64,000 nt of DNA, taken from positions 124,001 through 188,000 of the forward strand of contig NZ_JACHFK010000004.1 in the NCBI RefSeq assembly GCF_014201805.1, given 5' to 3'. Both the position numbers and the translations under genes were made by a program. Under the pieces are notes generated by a model, which worked only from the letters and a program-made list of their open reading frames with translations, searched no databases and had not been told where the DNA came from. The stretch comes from Deinococcus metalli. GTDB taxonomy: Bacteria; Deinococcota; Deinococci; Deinococcales; Deinococcaceae. Of this stretch, positions 1 to 9,220 are shown piece by piece (positions within the stretch are counted from its first letter, which is position 1; each line of letters begins with the position of its first letter).

Positions 1-139
1 GAAAGAACTCGCGGTACAGGGACGTGACGGCGGCGATCGCCGCGTCGTCGATGTGCGTGACGAAGCGTGGGTGCCGGTAGAACTGCTCGTCTGGAGTCTC
101 GTCCTGGCGGCGGAAGAAGGTGGGCGGCAGGTCGTCCAT
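1..139 (-). CDS. SAM-dependent methyltransferase-like protein (N-terminal fragment)
   Basis: Only the first 46 codons lie inside the window; the gene runs off the left edge. The ATG is at 139 reading leftward. The visible peptide contains FYRHPRFVTHIDD followed by AIAAVTSLYREFF. This resembles the N-terminus of a family of class I SAM-dependent methyltransferases in Deinococcus and cyanobacteria, recognised here from memory. The SAM-binding motif itself lies outside the window, so the function rests on the N-terminal signature alone. Confidence 0.6.
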   Translation of the reverse strand, partial: MDDLPPTFFRRQDETPDEQFYRHPRFVTHIDDAAIAAVTSLYREFF

Positions 140-1193
140 AGGCCAGTGTGGGCACGGTGTGACCGGAACACCGTCAGGGTCGCCAAGGTTCTACGCCGTG
201 CCGGATCTCGCCGGACACCATGATCAGGGCGGGGTCGTGACTCCCTTGCTCAATCAGTGCGGTGGTGCCGACTGCCGGTATGACGGTGCATCTGCTCTCG
301 GCAACCACAAAGCCTCCCTGGAGTCTCACGCACAAGCCAATTGGTCGGCCTACAGCTCGCTTCTGTCGTGAATTGATCTGCTCTGACGGGAACTGTGTGG
401 TCAGTTCTGTTTTTGCACGCTATACAGTTGCTTTCCTCGAACGCCGCCGGTGCTTGAGCCTGTTGGAATAAGGGACCGAGAGGCGTTTGTGGGCTGTTGC
501 TGGACACCTACCTCGACGTTAGAAGGTCCTGCTTGCCTGACCATAAAGCGATGTACTCCATGACACCGTCCTTAAGAATGATTGAGGATCGCCTCAGACA
601 ATGGAAAGTCCGGGTCAACGTGCGTTGAGCGCTGCGCCATGCTTGGCCGGCTCCCTGGAGCCATACTCTGGCCCGTCTTACCAGGACAGAAGGGGGGCGC
701 CCACCTTCTCAAAACGGGCGTGCGAGCGGGTCAGTGTCGGCTCCGGACTGGTTCGAGGCCAGTCACCCGTCCATTTGATCCGGAGAGTGCCGTATGGTCC
801 TCTCCGGGTCATAACTTTTGTTCGGCCCTTGCCTCGGGAGCGGGAGTGGCAGTTGCGTGAACACGTAGAAGCCGCAGATCGCGTATTTCGAACTGGATAT
901 GAATGGCTTGGTGCTCGCTCGCCACGTTTTTCTGTATGTCAGTCCAGTGTCACGCAGCTGGCGAATTCAAGCTCGTGCTGGTGCACAAGCTGCGTATTGT
1001 CTGGGCGTTTATTGCAGCGTGTTCAGCGAGGATATTCTGAGCCAACCTCCGCCAGGTGACCTGCCCGTACATATCATATCTATTCCTGTAAACTATTCTA
1101 GACTTGTGCGCAGTACTCCGGGCGGACCGTGGGTTACCCCACCCCACACTTGTTAAGGCGCTGTACTGGAGGCCTCCCTAAACTGAGCAGACT
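140..1193. other. Non-coding stretch of about 1 kb upstream of the lipopeptide locus
   Basis: No convincing gene on either strand. The open frames here are short, lack ribosome-binding sites and read as low-complexity shadow peptides. The stretch is visibly less GC-rich than its neighbours, for example around 380-440 and 1070-1110. It should hold the promoter of the following acyl-AMP ligase gene; an AT-rich patch at about 1075-1105 is the best place for it, but no good -35/-10 pair could be fixed. A small hairpin resembling a tRNA T-arm sits at 747-763. Confidence 0.5.
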
Positions 1194-2933
1194 ATGAGTA
1201 ACGCCGTCACGTCCCTCCGGGTTCCACCGCAGGTCACGAGCCTCTCGCACCTGCTGCAGTACCGGGCACAGCAGCATCCGGACGGAGGCATCACCTATCT
1301 GCCGGCCGGGGAGGGGGAAGAGCGGCCGCTCACGTACGCCGCGCTGGACCTCGGAGCCAGACGACTGGCACAGCGCCTCACTTCGGTGGCCCAGCCGGGG
1401 GAACGCGCCCTGCTGCTGTACGGCGAGGGTGTGGAGATCGCCACGGCATTCTTCGGAGCCCTGTATGCCGGATTGGTCACGGTGCCGGTCAGCCCTCCGC
1501 GGCCGAACCAGCCGCATGACGAGGTCCGGGGGCTGGCGGAGGATGCAGGTGTAACGCTGGTGCTGACCGAACAGCGCCTCGAACCCCTGGCCGCCGCGCT
1601 GTTCGCCGGCACCGGCGTGCAGGTCATGGTCACGGACCAGCCCGACGACGGGGAGGACTCCTCGACCTTCGTCCCGGTGGCGGTGGCGCCGTCGGCCCTG
1701 GCGTCGCTGCTGTATACCTCGGGTTCGACACGTCGGCCGCGCGGCGTCATGCTCAGCCACGGTCACCTGATGTCTCGCCTGATCGCCACGGACGCGATTC
1801 CCTCCCTGAACAGTGCGTTCGACGGTCCCACCGTGTCGTGGATGCCGCTGCAGCACATCTGGGGCCTGACGGCCGCTCTGCTGCAGCCCATGTACCGTGA
1901 CCTGCCAGCAATCGTGATGCCCACCAGCGCGGTGATGCAAAAGCCCGTGCGCTGGCTGCGCGCCATCTCGCACTACCGGGCCGTCAGCAGCGGCGCGCCC
2001 AACTTTGCCTTCCAGGCGTGCCTGGACGCGGTGAGCGACGAGGACTGCGCGGGGCTCGACCTGAGTACGTGGCAGCTGGCGCCCCTGGGAGCCGAGACGA
2101 TCCGCGCCGACACGCTCGAGCAGTTCGCCGCGAGATTTGCGCCCTACGGCTTCACCAGGCATGCCTTCCGGACGGCCTACGGGATGTCCGAGGGCATGGC
2201 AACCTTCGACCTGGAGGTCGAGGGAGACAAGCCGCGCCGCTTCCTGGCAGACCGCACGGCGCTGGAGGCGGACCGGGTCCAGCCCGCGGCAGACGCTGCG
2301 GCCGCGCAGGAGTTGGTGAGTTGCGGCGCGCCGATGCCCGGCCAGGAGATCGTGATCGTCGATCCGGAGCAGTTCATGCCACTGGGCGAGGGCCGGGTGG
2401 GGGAGGTCTGGAACCGCGGCCCGCTGGTCGCCGACGGGTACTGGAACCAGCCCGAGCAGACCGAGCAGACGTTCCGTGGTCACCTGGCCGGCGGTGACGG
2501 ACCGTACCTGCGGACCGGCGACCTGGGCTTCATGCACGGCGGCGAACTGTTCATCATCGGGCGGCTCAAAGACATGCTGATCATCCGCGGCAAGAACCTC
2601 TACGCAGTGGACCTGGAGCACACCGCCGAACAGGCGCACCCGGCGCTGCTGCCGGCTGCGAGCGCCGCGTTCTCGGTGCCGGTCGGCCGGGAAGAGCAGC
2701 TGGTGCTGGTCCACGAGGTCCGGCCGGACCTGCACGTGGACGTGAACGAGGTGGCCGCGGCGGTGCGGCGCCGCATCGGTGACGTCCACCAACTGCCGGT
2801 TCACGCCGTGGTGCTCGTGGCGAGCGGCAGCGTGCCGCGCACGCACACCGGCAAATTGCAGCGCTACCGTTGCCGCGAGGCCTACCTCGCCAGCGTGGCC
2901 CCGCCCGCACCGACGCCAGCCGCGGCCCGCTGA
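1194..2933 (+). CDS. Fatty acyl-AMP ligase (FAAL), 579 aa
   Basis: Adenylate-forming enzyme that activates a fatty acid as acyl-AMP and hands it to a carrier protein rather than to CoA. The ATP-binding A3 motif LLYTSGSTRRPRGV lies near residue 170, a FRTAYGMSEG-type A5 motif near residue 325, and the late motif YLRTGDLGF with GRLKDMLIIRGKNLYAVDLE near residues 440-475. That last block reads like FAALs rather than acyl-CoA ligases. Length fits the family. The gene has no carrier domain of its own; the next gene begins with one, 25 bp downstream, which makes that carrier the likely acceptor. The chain length of the fatty acid cannot be read from the sequence. Confidence 0.9.
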   Translation: MSNAVTSLRVPPQVTSLSHLLQYRAQQHPDGGITYLPAGEGEERPLTYAALDLGARRLAQRLTSVAQPGERALLLYGEGVEIATAFFGALYAGLVTVPVSPPRPNQPHDEVRGLAEDAGVTLVLTEQRLEPLAAALFAGTGVQVMVTDQPDDGEDSSTFVPVAVAPSALASLLYTSGSTRRPRGVMLSHGHLMSRLIATDAIPSLNSAFDGPTVSWMPLQHIWGLTAALLQPMYRDLPAIVMPTSAVMQKPVRWLRAISHYRAVSSGAPNFAFQACLDAVSDEDCAGLDLSTWQLAPLGAETIRADTLEQFAARFAPYGFTRHAFRTAYGMSEGMATFDLEVEGDKPRRFLADRTALEADRVQPAADAAAAQELVSCGAPMPGQEIVIVDPEQFMPLGEGRVGEVWNRGPLVADGYWNQPEQTEQTFRGHLAGGDGPYLRTGDLGFMHGGELFIIGRLKDMLIIRGKNLYAVDLEHTAEQAHPALLPAASAAFSVPVGREEQLVLVHEVRPDLHVDVNEVAAAVRRRIGDVHQLPVHAVVLVASGSVPRTHTGKLQRYRCREAYLASVAPPAPTPAAAR

Positions 2934-2958
2934 GCGCCGCCCGTTCCGGAGGACCTCC

Positions 2959-5900
2959 GTGCATATCATCGGGATCAGCCATCTCCACGATTCCCCCACT
3001 GACGCGCCTGCCAGTCGGCCCCTGACCGCACTGGAAGCCGACCTGGCCGGCATCTGGCACGAGGTGCTGGGCCGGGCGCCCACACAGCCGAACGACCACT
3101 TCTTCGAGCTGGGCGGCAACTCGCTGGGGGTGGGACGGGTGGCGGCCCGCATCGAGGCCCGCACCGGTCAGCGCGTCTCGCTGCCCGCGCTGTTCGGCAC
3201 ACCTACCCTTGCCGGCATGGCTGCCGGGCTTCAGAGTGCTCTCGACGCGCCGGACGCCGCAGCAGCGCCCCTCACGGCGCGGTTGGAGACCGGCCCGGTG
3301 CCCGCGTCGCTGTCACAGGAGCGCATGTGGCTGCTGCATGAACTCGACGCGGGCGGCACAGCGTACAGCGTGGTCGGAGCGCTGCACCTGCGCGGCGCGC
3401 TCGACGTCGCCGCGCTGGAGGACAGCCTGCGTTACATCGTGGAGCGCCACGAGCCGCTGCGGACCACCTTCGAGGACCGGGACGGTCTGCTGTACCAGCG
3501 GGTGAATCCGCCCGAATTCACGGTGGAGCGCCGGTCCCTGCGCGGATACGCCGATTCCGCCGCGCAGCTCAAGGCCGCAACACGCGACCTCCAGACGTGC
3601 CTCCAGCGGCCCTTCGACATGCGCGAGGGGCCGATGATCCGTGTCACGCTGTTCGATCTGGCCGACGACCACCACATCCTGCTGCTGGACCTGCCGCACA
3701 TCAACTCGGACGCGTGGTCGCTCGGCGTGCTGCTGGAGGAACTCATCCACGGCTACGAGGCGCAGCTCGCCGGCCGGGCTCCGGCGCTGCCGGAGTTGCC
3801 GGTGCAGTACCGCGATTACGCCGTGTGGCAGCGCGAGTGGCTGCGCGGCGACACGCTCGAGCGGCTGCGGACCTACTGGCGCGCGGCGCTGCAGGACCTC
3901 CCGGCGCTGGAGCTGCCGCTCGACCGGCCCCGCCCCCCCAGCCTCACCTTCGGCGGGGCCACGGTGTGGGCCACCCTACCCACCCCACTGCTGGAGCGCC
4001 TGCGGCGCGTCGCGACTGCGGAGAACGCCACGCTGTTCATGGTGATGCTGACCGCCTTCAAGGTGCTGCTGTCACACTGGACCGGGCAGACCGACGTGGC
4101 GGTCGGCACGCCGGTCGCCGGCCGGAGCACACCCGGTGTGGAGCGCATGATCGGCGTGTTCGTGAACACCCTGGTGATGCGCAGCGACCTGGCCGGGGAC
4201 CCCAGCTTCCGCGAGGCCCTGCGGCGCGTGCGCGACACCACCGTCGGTGCCTTCGACCACCAGGACATGCCGTTCGCGCAGCTGGTGACGGACCTGCAAC
4301 CCGTCCGCGACCTGAGCCGCTCGCCGCTGGTGCAGGTGATGTTCAACCAGATCAACGTGCCCATGCCGGAGCGCTCCCTGCCCGGCCTGCACCTGGGGTT
4401 TGTGGAGCTGGACCGCGGCGGCGCGCAGTTCGACCTGGGCTGCACCGTGACCGAGATTTCGGGCGAGGAGCGCGTGAGTCTGGAGTACAACACTGCCCTG
4501 TTCGCTGAGGCCACCATGCAGGCCCTGCTGGACCGCTTCCTGCGGCTGCTCGACGAGGTGAGCCGGCACCCCGACGGCGTGGTCAGCGAACTGCCGCTGC
4601 TCAGTGGGGAGGAGCGCGCGCAGCTGGCCGCATGGAGCGGCGAGCCCGACCTGGGCGACGAGCCGATGGACACCGTACCGGAGCTGTTCGAGGCGCAGGT
4701 GCGGCGGACGCCGGACGCCGTGGCACTGCGCTCGGGGTCCGCGGTCATCACCTACCGCGAGCTGAACGCCCGGGCCAACCGCCTCGCCCGGCACCTGAGG
4801 GCGCATGGTGTGGAAGGGGAGACGCCTGTGGCGATCTGCCTGCCCCGCTCGGTGGGCGCGGTGGTGGCCACCCTGGGGGTGCTCAAGGCCGGCGGCGCGT
4901 ACGTGCCGCTCGACCCCGCGCATCCCCCGGCCCGGCTGGCGCAGCTCCTTCACGACGCCGTGCCGCGGCTGCTGCTCGGCACGGCGGAAGTGGCTGGGCA
5001 AGTACCCACCGGCGAGATGCCCGTGCTGGTCGTGCCGCTGGACGGGGACGACACCGGTGCCGCGTGGGCGGCACACCCCGCGGACGACCTCGGCGTGGTC
5101 ACCGCTCCGGACGCACTCGCCTACGTGATGTACACCTCGGGCACCAGCGGCACCCCCAAGGGCGTGCAGGGCCTGCACCGCGGCGTGACGTACCGGCTGC
5201 GCTGGATGTGGGACGCGTTCCCCTTCGCCGCCGGGGAGGTGTGCTGCCTGAAGACCTCGGCGGGCTTCGTGGACAGCGTATGGGAGCTGTTCGGGCCGCT
5301 GCTGGCCGGCGTACCGCTGGTGCTGGTGCCGGAACAGCTCCTTCAGGACCCCCCGGCCTTCCTGGCCCTGCTGGCGCGCGAGGAAGTCACGCGGGTGGTG
5401 CTCGTGCCCAGCCTGCTGCGCGTGCTGCTCGAGGCGCTGGAGAACGGCCCGCCGCTGCCCTGCCTGACGCTGTGGACCGCCAGCGGCGAACCGCTCGGCA
5501 CCGACGTGGTGGCGCAGTTCCGGCAGACGCTGCCCCACGCCCGGCTGCTGAACCTCTATGGCTCCACCGAGGTGGCGGGCGACGCAACGTGGACGGAAGT
5601 GACGGCGGACGGGACCGTAGCGCCCAGCACCTCCTTCGAGCCGATCGGCCAGCCGCTGCCCGGCGCGCTGGTGTACGTGGTGGACGCCGCGCTGCGGCAG
5701 GTGCCGCCGGGCACGCCGGGCGAGCTGCTGGTGGGCGGCTCCGGTCTGGCACGCGGATACCACGGCCAGCCGGACCTCACCGCCACGCGCTTCGTGCCCA
5801 ACCCGCACGGACCGGGGCAGGTGTTCCGCACGCGCGACCGCGCCGCGTTCCTGCCGGACGGCCGGCTGCAGGTGCTCGGCCGCCTCGACCGGCAGGTGAA

Positions 5901-7284
5901 GGTGCGCGGCGTGCGCGTCGAGCCGGAGGACGTCGAGGCACGGCTGCTGACCCACGCGCAGGTCGAGTCCTGCGCGGTCACGCTGTCGCGCGGCCAGGAC
6001 CCGGTGCTGGTCGCGTACGTGGTGCTGCGCTCGCCGGCCACGCCGACCGAGTTGCGGGCGTATCTGGCGGCACAGCTGCCGTCGCCGGCAGTGCCCGCGC
6101 ACGTCGTGGTGCTGGAGCAGCTTCCGCGCACCGCGAGCGGCAAGCTCGACCGGCAGCGCCTGCCCGAACCCGCCGCGGGCAGCGCGGCCGCGGTGCCGCC
6201 CGGCACGGCGCTGGAACGCCGGCTGGCCGAGCTGTGGGCCGAGTTGCTGGACGTGCCGGTCGAGCACGTCGGGCGGCACGACAGCTTCTTTGACCTCGGC
6301 GGGCACTCGCTGCTCGCCGCGCGGCTGGTCGCGCGCCTGGAGCCGGCCTTTGGCGTGCGCGTGCCACTGGCAGCCCTCTTCCGCGGCCCGACGATTGCCG
6401 ACCTGGCCGCCGCCCTCGACGCGGCGACCGACAATGCGGACACGCCGCTGCTGGTGCCGCTGAACCCGCACGGCCACCGTCCACCTCTGTTCGTCCTGCA
6501 CGGCATCGGCGGGCACCTCACGGACCTGCGTGACCTGACCGGCCCGCTGGGCGCAGACCAGCCGCTGTATGGCCTGGAAGCGGTCGGTGTGGACGGCGTC
6601 ACCGCCCCGCTCGACCGCGTGGAGGCGATGGCCGAGCGCTACCTCCACGAGATCCGGCGGGTGCAGCCGCACGGCCCGTATTTCCTGTGCGGGCACTCCT
6701 TCGGGGGCGTGGTGGCCTTTGAACTCGCCCAGCAGCTGCGCGACGCGGGAGAGGCGGTAGGCCTGCTGGCGCTGCTGGACACCTGGACGCCGCGGCCGCA
6801 GGACATCACGCCGCGCCACGTGCTGCGCGGCCTGAAGCGTGTGGCCCGCACCGAGCTGACGCGCGCCCGCCGCTCTCCGGCCGCCGCCCTGCGCTGGAAC
6901 GCGCGCCGGATCCAGGTCGCCGCCCGGCTGATGACCGAGGCCGCCCGCGACCGTTTCACGAACCAGGCGGGCCGGGCGCAGCGGAACGGCCTGCCGGTGT
7001 GGTTCCAGGCGGTGCGGGAAGCGAACCTGCAGGCGGTCGCGCGGTACCGGGCGCGGCCGCTGGACGTGCCGACGCTGCTCGTTCAGGCGGAGCAGCGCAA
7101 GCTGATCGAGCCGCTGTTCGCGTGGGCCGACCTGATCCAGGGCCCAATCCGCGTCCGCACCGTCGGCGGCACCCACGTCTCGATGGTGGGTCCCCAGCAC
7201 GTCCGGCAGCTGGGCGAGGCGCTACACCACAGCCTGATCGCGGCGCAGGCCGGGAGCGGCACCTGGGCAGACGACTCCGCGTGA
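2959..7284 (+). CDS. Nonribosomal peptide synthetase, PCP-C-A-PCP-TE, 1441 aa
   Basis: Single-module synthetase. Domains in order: carrier protein (LGGNSL, phosphopantetheine serine 55); condensation domain (about 95-540) whose HHxxxDG motif reads PHINSDAWS near residue 247, keeping the second histidine and the aspartate but with Pro for the first His and Ala for Gly; adenylation domain (about 550-1070) with YTSGTSGTPKG near 725 and NLYGSTE; second carrier (LGGHSL, Ser1117); thioesterase with GHSFGG nucleophile Ser1247. The GTG at 2959 follows a GGAGGA ribosome-binding site; an open frame continues upstream but overlaps the FAAL gene. The first carrier probably receives the acyl chain from the FAAL; condensation with the amino acid on the second carrier and TE release would give an N-acyl amino acid. 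Confidence 0.93.
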   Translation: MHIIGISHLHDSPTDAPASRPLTALEADLAGIWHEVLGRAPTQPNDHFFELGGNSLGVGRVAARIEARTGQRVSLPALFGTPTLAGMAAGLQSALDAPDAAAAPLTARLETGPVPASLSQERMWLLHELDAGGTAYSVVGALHLRGALDVAALEDSLRYIVERHEPLRTTFEDRDGLLYQRVNPPEFTVERRSLRGYADSAAQLKAATRDLQTCLQRPFDMREGPMIRVTLFDLADDHHILLLDLPHINSDAWSLGVLLEELIHGYEAQLAGRAPALPELPVQYRDYAVWQREWLRGDTLERLRTYWRAALQDLPALELPLDRPRPPSLTFGGATVWATLPTPLLERLRRVATAENATLFMVMLTAFKVLLSHWTGQTDVAVGTPVAGRSTPGVERMIGVFVNTLVMRSDLAGDPSFREALRRVRDTTVGAFDHQDMPFAQLVTDLQPVRDLSRSPLVQVMFNQINVPMPERSLPGLHLGFVELDRGGAQFDLGCTVTEISGEERVSLEYNTALFAEATMQALLDRFLRLLDEVSRHPDGVVSELPLLSGEERAQLAAWSGEPDLGDEPMDTVPELFEAQVRRTPDAVALRSGSAVITYRELNARANRLARHLRAHGVEGETPVAICLPRSVGAVVATLGVLKAGGAYVPLDPAHPPARLAQLLHDAVPRLLLGTAEVAGQVPTGEMPVLVVPLDGDDTGAAWAAHPADDLGVVTAPDALAYVMYTSGTSGTPKGVQGLHRGVTYRLRWMWDAFPFAAGEVCCLKTSAGFVDSVWELFGPLLAGVPLVLVPEQLLQDPPAFLALLAREEVTRVVLVPSLLRVLLEALENGPPLPCLTLWTASGEPLGTDVVAQFRQTLPHARLLNLYGSTEVAGDATWTEVTADGTVAPSTSFEPIGQPLPGALVYVVDAALRQVPPGTPGELLVGGSGLARGYHGQPDLTATRFVPNPHGPGQVFRTRDRAAFLPDGRLQVLGRLDRQVKVRGVRVEPEDVEARLLTHAQVESCAVTLSRGQDPVLVAYVVLRSPATPTELRAYLAAQLPSPAVPAHVVVLEQLPRTASGKLDRQRLPEPAAGSAAAVPPGTALERRLAELWAELLDVPVEHVGRHDSFFDLGGHSLLAARLVARLEPAFGVRVPLAALFRGPTIADLAAALDAATDNADTPLLVPLNPHGHRPPLFVLHGIGGHLTDLRDLTGPLGADQPLYGLEAVGVDGVTAPLDRVEAMAERYLHEIRRVQPHGPYFLCGHSFGGVVAFELAQQLRDAGEAVGLLALLDTWTPRPQDITPRHVLRGLKRVARTELTRARRSPAAALRWNARRIQVAARLMTEAARDRFTNQAGRAQRNGLPVWFQAVREANLQAVARYRARPLDVPTLLVQAEQRKLIEPLFAWADLIQGPIRVRTVGGTHVSMVGPQHVRQLGEALHHSLIAAQAGSGTWADDSA

Positions 7285-8006
7285 CGCGTCCGGCAGTGGG
7301 CGAGGTATGGCTGGAGCTCAGCGACCTCACGCGGTGCCCACCGGACCCGGACGACGCGTCGTGGCTGGACGACGCGGAGCGGCAGCGGGCCGGGCAGTTC
7401 GTGGCGGCGCCCGACCGGGAGCGCTTCGTCCGGCGGCGGATGACGCTGCGGCGCCGGCTGGCCGACCTCACGGGCCGGCCGCCCGCGGAGGTGAACTACA
7501 CCACGGGGCCTCACGGCCGCCCCGAGCTGACCCCGGTGCCACGCACTCCCGACGTGCGGTTCAGCGTGTCGAGCGCCGGCCCACTGCTCCTGCTGGCCTT
7601 CACGTGCGCTGCGGACGTGGGCGTGGATATCGAGGAGGTGCGGGCGTACCCCGAACTCGACGATGTGGCCGCCCAGGTGCTGACGGAAGGGCAGCGGACT
7701 CGGCTGGCCTCGCTCGACCGCGCCGCGCGCACGGGCGCGTTCTTCGACGCCTGGACGGCGCTCGAAGCCCGGCAGAAGCTGAGCGGGCAAGGCTTCGCCG
7801 TTGGCTGGTCCCCCGAGGCTCTGCCGACCCACGCCATCCACGAGGCGGGCTGGTCGCTGAAGGACACGGGCGGACGGCGGAGCTACCGGGCAGCGCTTGC
7901 CACGCACGGGACGGTGAACCGCGTGCGCTGGACGGTGCCCGGGCACATCGCCGTGGAGGGAGGTCCCAGAGTGCCACCGGAGCGTGACGTCGCAGCGACA
8001 CGCTGA
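7281..8006 (+). CDS. 4'-phosphopantetheinyl transferase, Sfp type, 241 aa
   Basis: Transfers the phosphopantetheine arm of CoA to carrier-protein serines, here most likely the two carriers of the preceding synthetase. The Mg-binding motif GVDIEEV lies near residue 114, and FFDAWTALEARQKL near residues 155-168 corresponds to the WxxKEAxxK motif, with the Glu and the final Lys kept but Leu in place of the usual Lys before Glu. The GTG start overlaps the synthetase stop codon in a GTGA arrangement, so the two are translationally coupled. It ends 13 bp before the convergent pxpA gene. Confidence 0.88.
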   Translation: MTRPAVGEVWLELSDLTRCPPDPDDASWLDDAERQRAGQFVAAPDRERFVRRRMTLRRRLADLTGRPPAEVNYTTGPHGRPELTPVPRTPDVRFSVSSAGPLLLLAFTCAADVGVDIEEVRAYPELDDVAAQVLTEGQRTRLASLDRAARTGAFFDAWTALEARQKLSGQGFAVGWSPEALPTHAIHEAGWSLKDTGGRRSYRAALATHGTVNRVRWTVPGHIAVEGGPRVPPERDVAATR

Positions 8007-8019
8007 CGGCCGCTCCAGC

Positions 8020-8820
8020 TCACGCTCCGGGTATGGGGAACGGCGCGACCGCGACGCCGCGAGCCTCCAGGGCCGCGCGCACGGCGCGGGCGATCTCGAC
8101 GGCGTGGGGGTTGTCTCCGTGGATGCACAGCGTATCGGTGCGGCACTCGAACACGCCGCCGTCCAGCGCCTCGATACGGCCCTCGGTGACGAGCATCACG
8201 GCGCGGCGCGCGGCCTCCTGCGGGTCGTGGATGCTGGAGCCCGGCATGGAGCGCGGCGCGAGGCGGCCATCGCGCAGGTACGCGCGCTCGGGGAAGGTCT
8301 CCAGCACCACGGGCACACCCAGGTCACACGCCTCACGCTCCAGCAGCGTGGCGGGCAGCACCACCAGCGGCAGGGCCGGATCGAACTCCCGCGTGGCGCG
8401 CGCGATCGCCGCGGCCGTGGGCGCGTGTGTCCAGCTGCGGGTGGACAGCGCGCCGTGCGGTTTCACGTGCCGCAGCGTCAGCCCCGCCGCCCGCGCCATC
8501 CCCGCCACCGCCGCGATCTGGTACAGCGTGTCCGCGTAGACCTGCTCCGGCGTGGCCTCCAGGACGCGCCGCCCGAAGCCCGGGAGGTCCGGGTAGCCCG
8601 GGTGCGCCCCGATGCCCAGGCCGTGCTCCGCGGCCAGGTGCAGCGTGCGCTGGATGGTCAGCGGATCGCCCGCATGGAAGCCGCATGCGATGTTCACGCT
8701 GGTCAGCGACGGAAACAGCCGCCCGTCGTCGCCCATCGTCCACGCGCCGTAGGACTCGCCCGCGTCGGCGTTCAGGTCGACCTGCCAGGTCACGCGCGGC
8801 ACCGGACCAGCAGCCTGCAC
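8020..8820 (-). CDS. pxpA: 5-oxoprolinase subunit A, LamB/YcsF family, 266 aa
   Basis: PxpA works with PxpB and PxpC in ATP-dependent opening of 5-oxoproline to glutamate. The signature VDLNADAGESYG, SVNIACGFHAGDP and GIGAHPGYPDLPGFGRR is diagnostic of the LamB/YcsF family, and the length is typical. The start is the GTG at 8820; a second in-frame GTG seven to ten codons later is possible. No pxpB or pxpC is seen nearby. It lies 133 bp downstream of the ribonucleotide reductase operon on the same strand, and whether it is co-transcribed is unclear. Confidence 0.88.
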   Translation of the reverse strand: MQAAGPVPRVTWQVDLNADAGESYGAWTMGDDGRLFPSLTSVNIACGFHAGDPLTIQRTLHLAAEHGLGIGAHPGYPDLPGFGRRVLEATPEQVYADTLYQIAAVAGMARAAGLTLRHVKPHGALSTRSWTHAPTAAAIARATREFDPALPLVVLPATLLEREACDLGVPVVLETFPERAYLRDGRLAPRSMPGSSIHDPQEAARRAVMLVTEGRIEALDGGVFECRTDTLCIHGDNPHAVEIARAVRAALEARGVAVAPFPIPGA

Positions 8821-8953
8821 GGGCAGAACAGAGGCAGGACGGGAACGGCGCTCACGCCGGCTCGGTTCACGGAGTCTCCTCTCGGCACGCCCTGTTCTAT
8901 GCCACGGCCGCCCGGCCGCGCCACTGTGATCGGCCCCCTCCTGGCTGGCGGGC

Positions 8954-9220
8954 TCAGTCTGCGGCCGACAGGAAGGCCCGGACGGCGCCCAGGCTGCCCG
9001 TGTCGCGCAGCGCGGCGCCGCTGGCCCGGTTCAGCAGCGCGGGTGTGCTGCGGACGTGGCTGGCCTCGCACAGGGCGGCGAAGGCCTCGGCGTCCTGCTG
9101 GCGGTGCACCACCTCTATGCGGTCCGCGAACTGGCCCCTGAGTGGGCCGGCCAGCATGCGCCCGAGGCGCTCGCACGCCGCGCAGTCGTCCTGGGTCAGC
9201 AGGACATAGGGCCTAGTCAT
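8954..9220 (-). CDS. Thioredoxin/glutaredoxin-like protein, probable NrdH-type reductant, 88 aa
   Basis: Small thioredoxin-fold protein with a CAAC active site at residues 13-16 (DDCAACERL) and a cis-proline region STPALLNR. It overlaps the 3' end of nrdF by 8 bp and is the last of the tightly packed nrd genes. The likely job is to re-reduce the C-terminal CxxC of NrdE after each turnover, the role filled by NrdH in class Ib systems. The active site is not the classic NrdH CxxC with valine and glutamine, so it is named only by fold and context. Confidence 0.8.
   Translation of the reverse strand: MTRPYVLLTQDDCAACERLGRMLAGPLRGQFADRIEVVHRQQDAEAFAALCEASHVRSTPALLNRASGAALRDTGSLGAVRAFLSAAD

Noticed and set aside
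599..625. GGAAAGTCCGGGTC, similar to the conserved start of RNase P RNA
   Set aside because: None of the other conserved RNase P blocks follow within 450 bp.
714..770. tRNA-like pairing: ACGGGCG with CACCCGT plus a T-arm-like hairpin (ACTGG TTCGAGG CCAGT)
   Set aside because: Only 26 nt lie between the acceptor-like arm and the T-arm, too few for D and anticodon arms, and the acceptor has a mismatch. Probably chance.
1134..3164. Long minus-strand open frame of 676 codons opposite the FAAL gene, and similar long frames opposite the NRPS (4072-7200) and ilvD (16793-18832)
   Set aside because: High-GC shadows: compositions rich in Arg, His, Gln and Val with no domains, while the opposite strand carries clear enzyme motifs.
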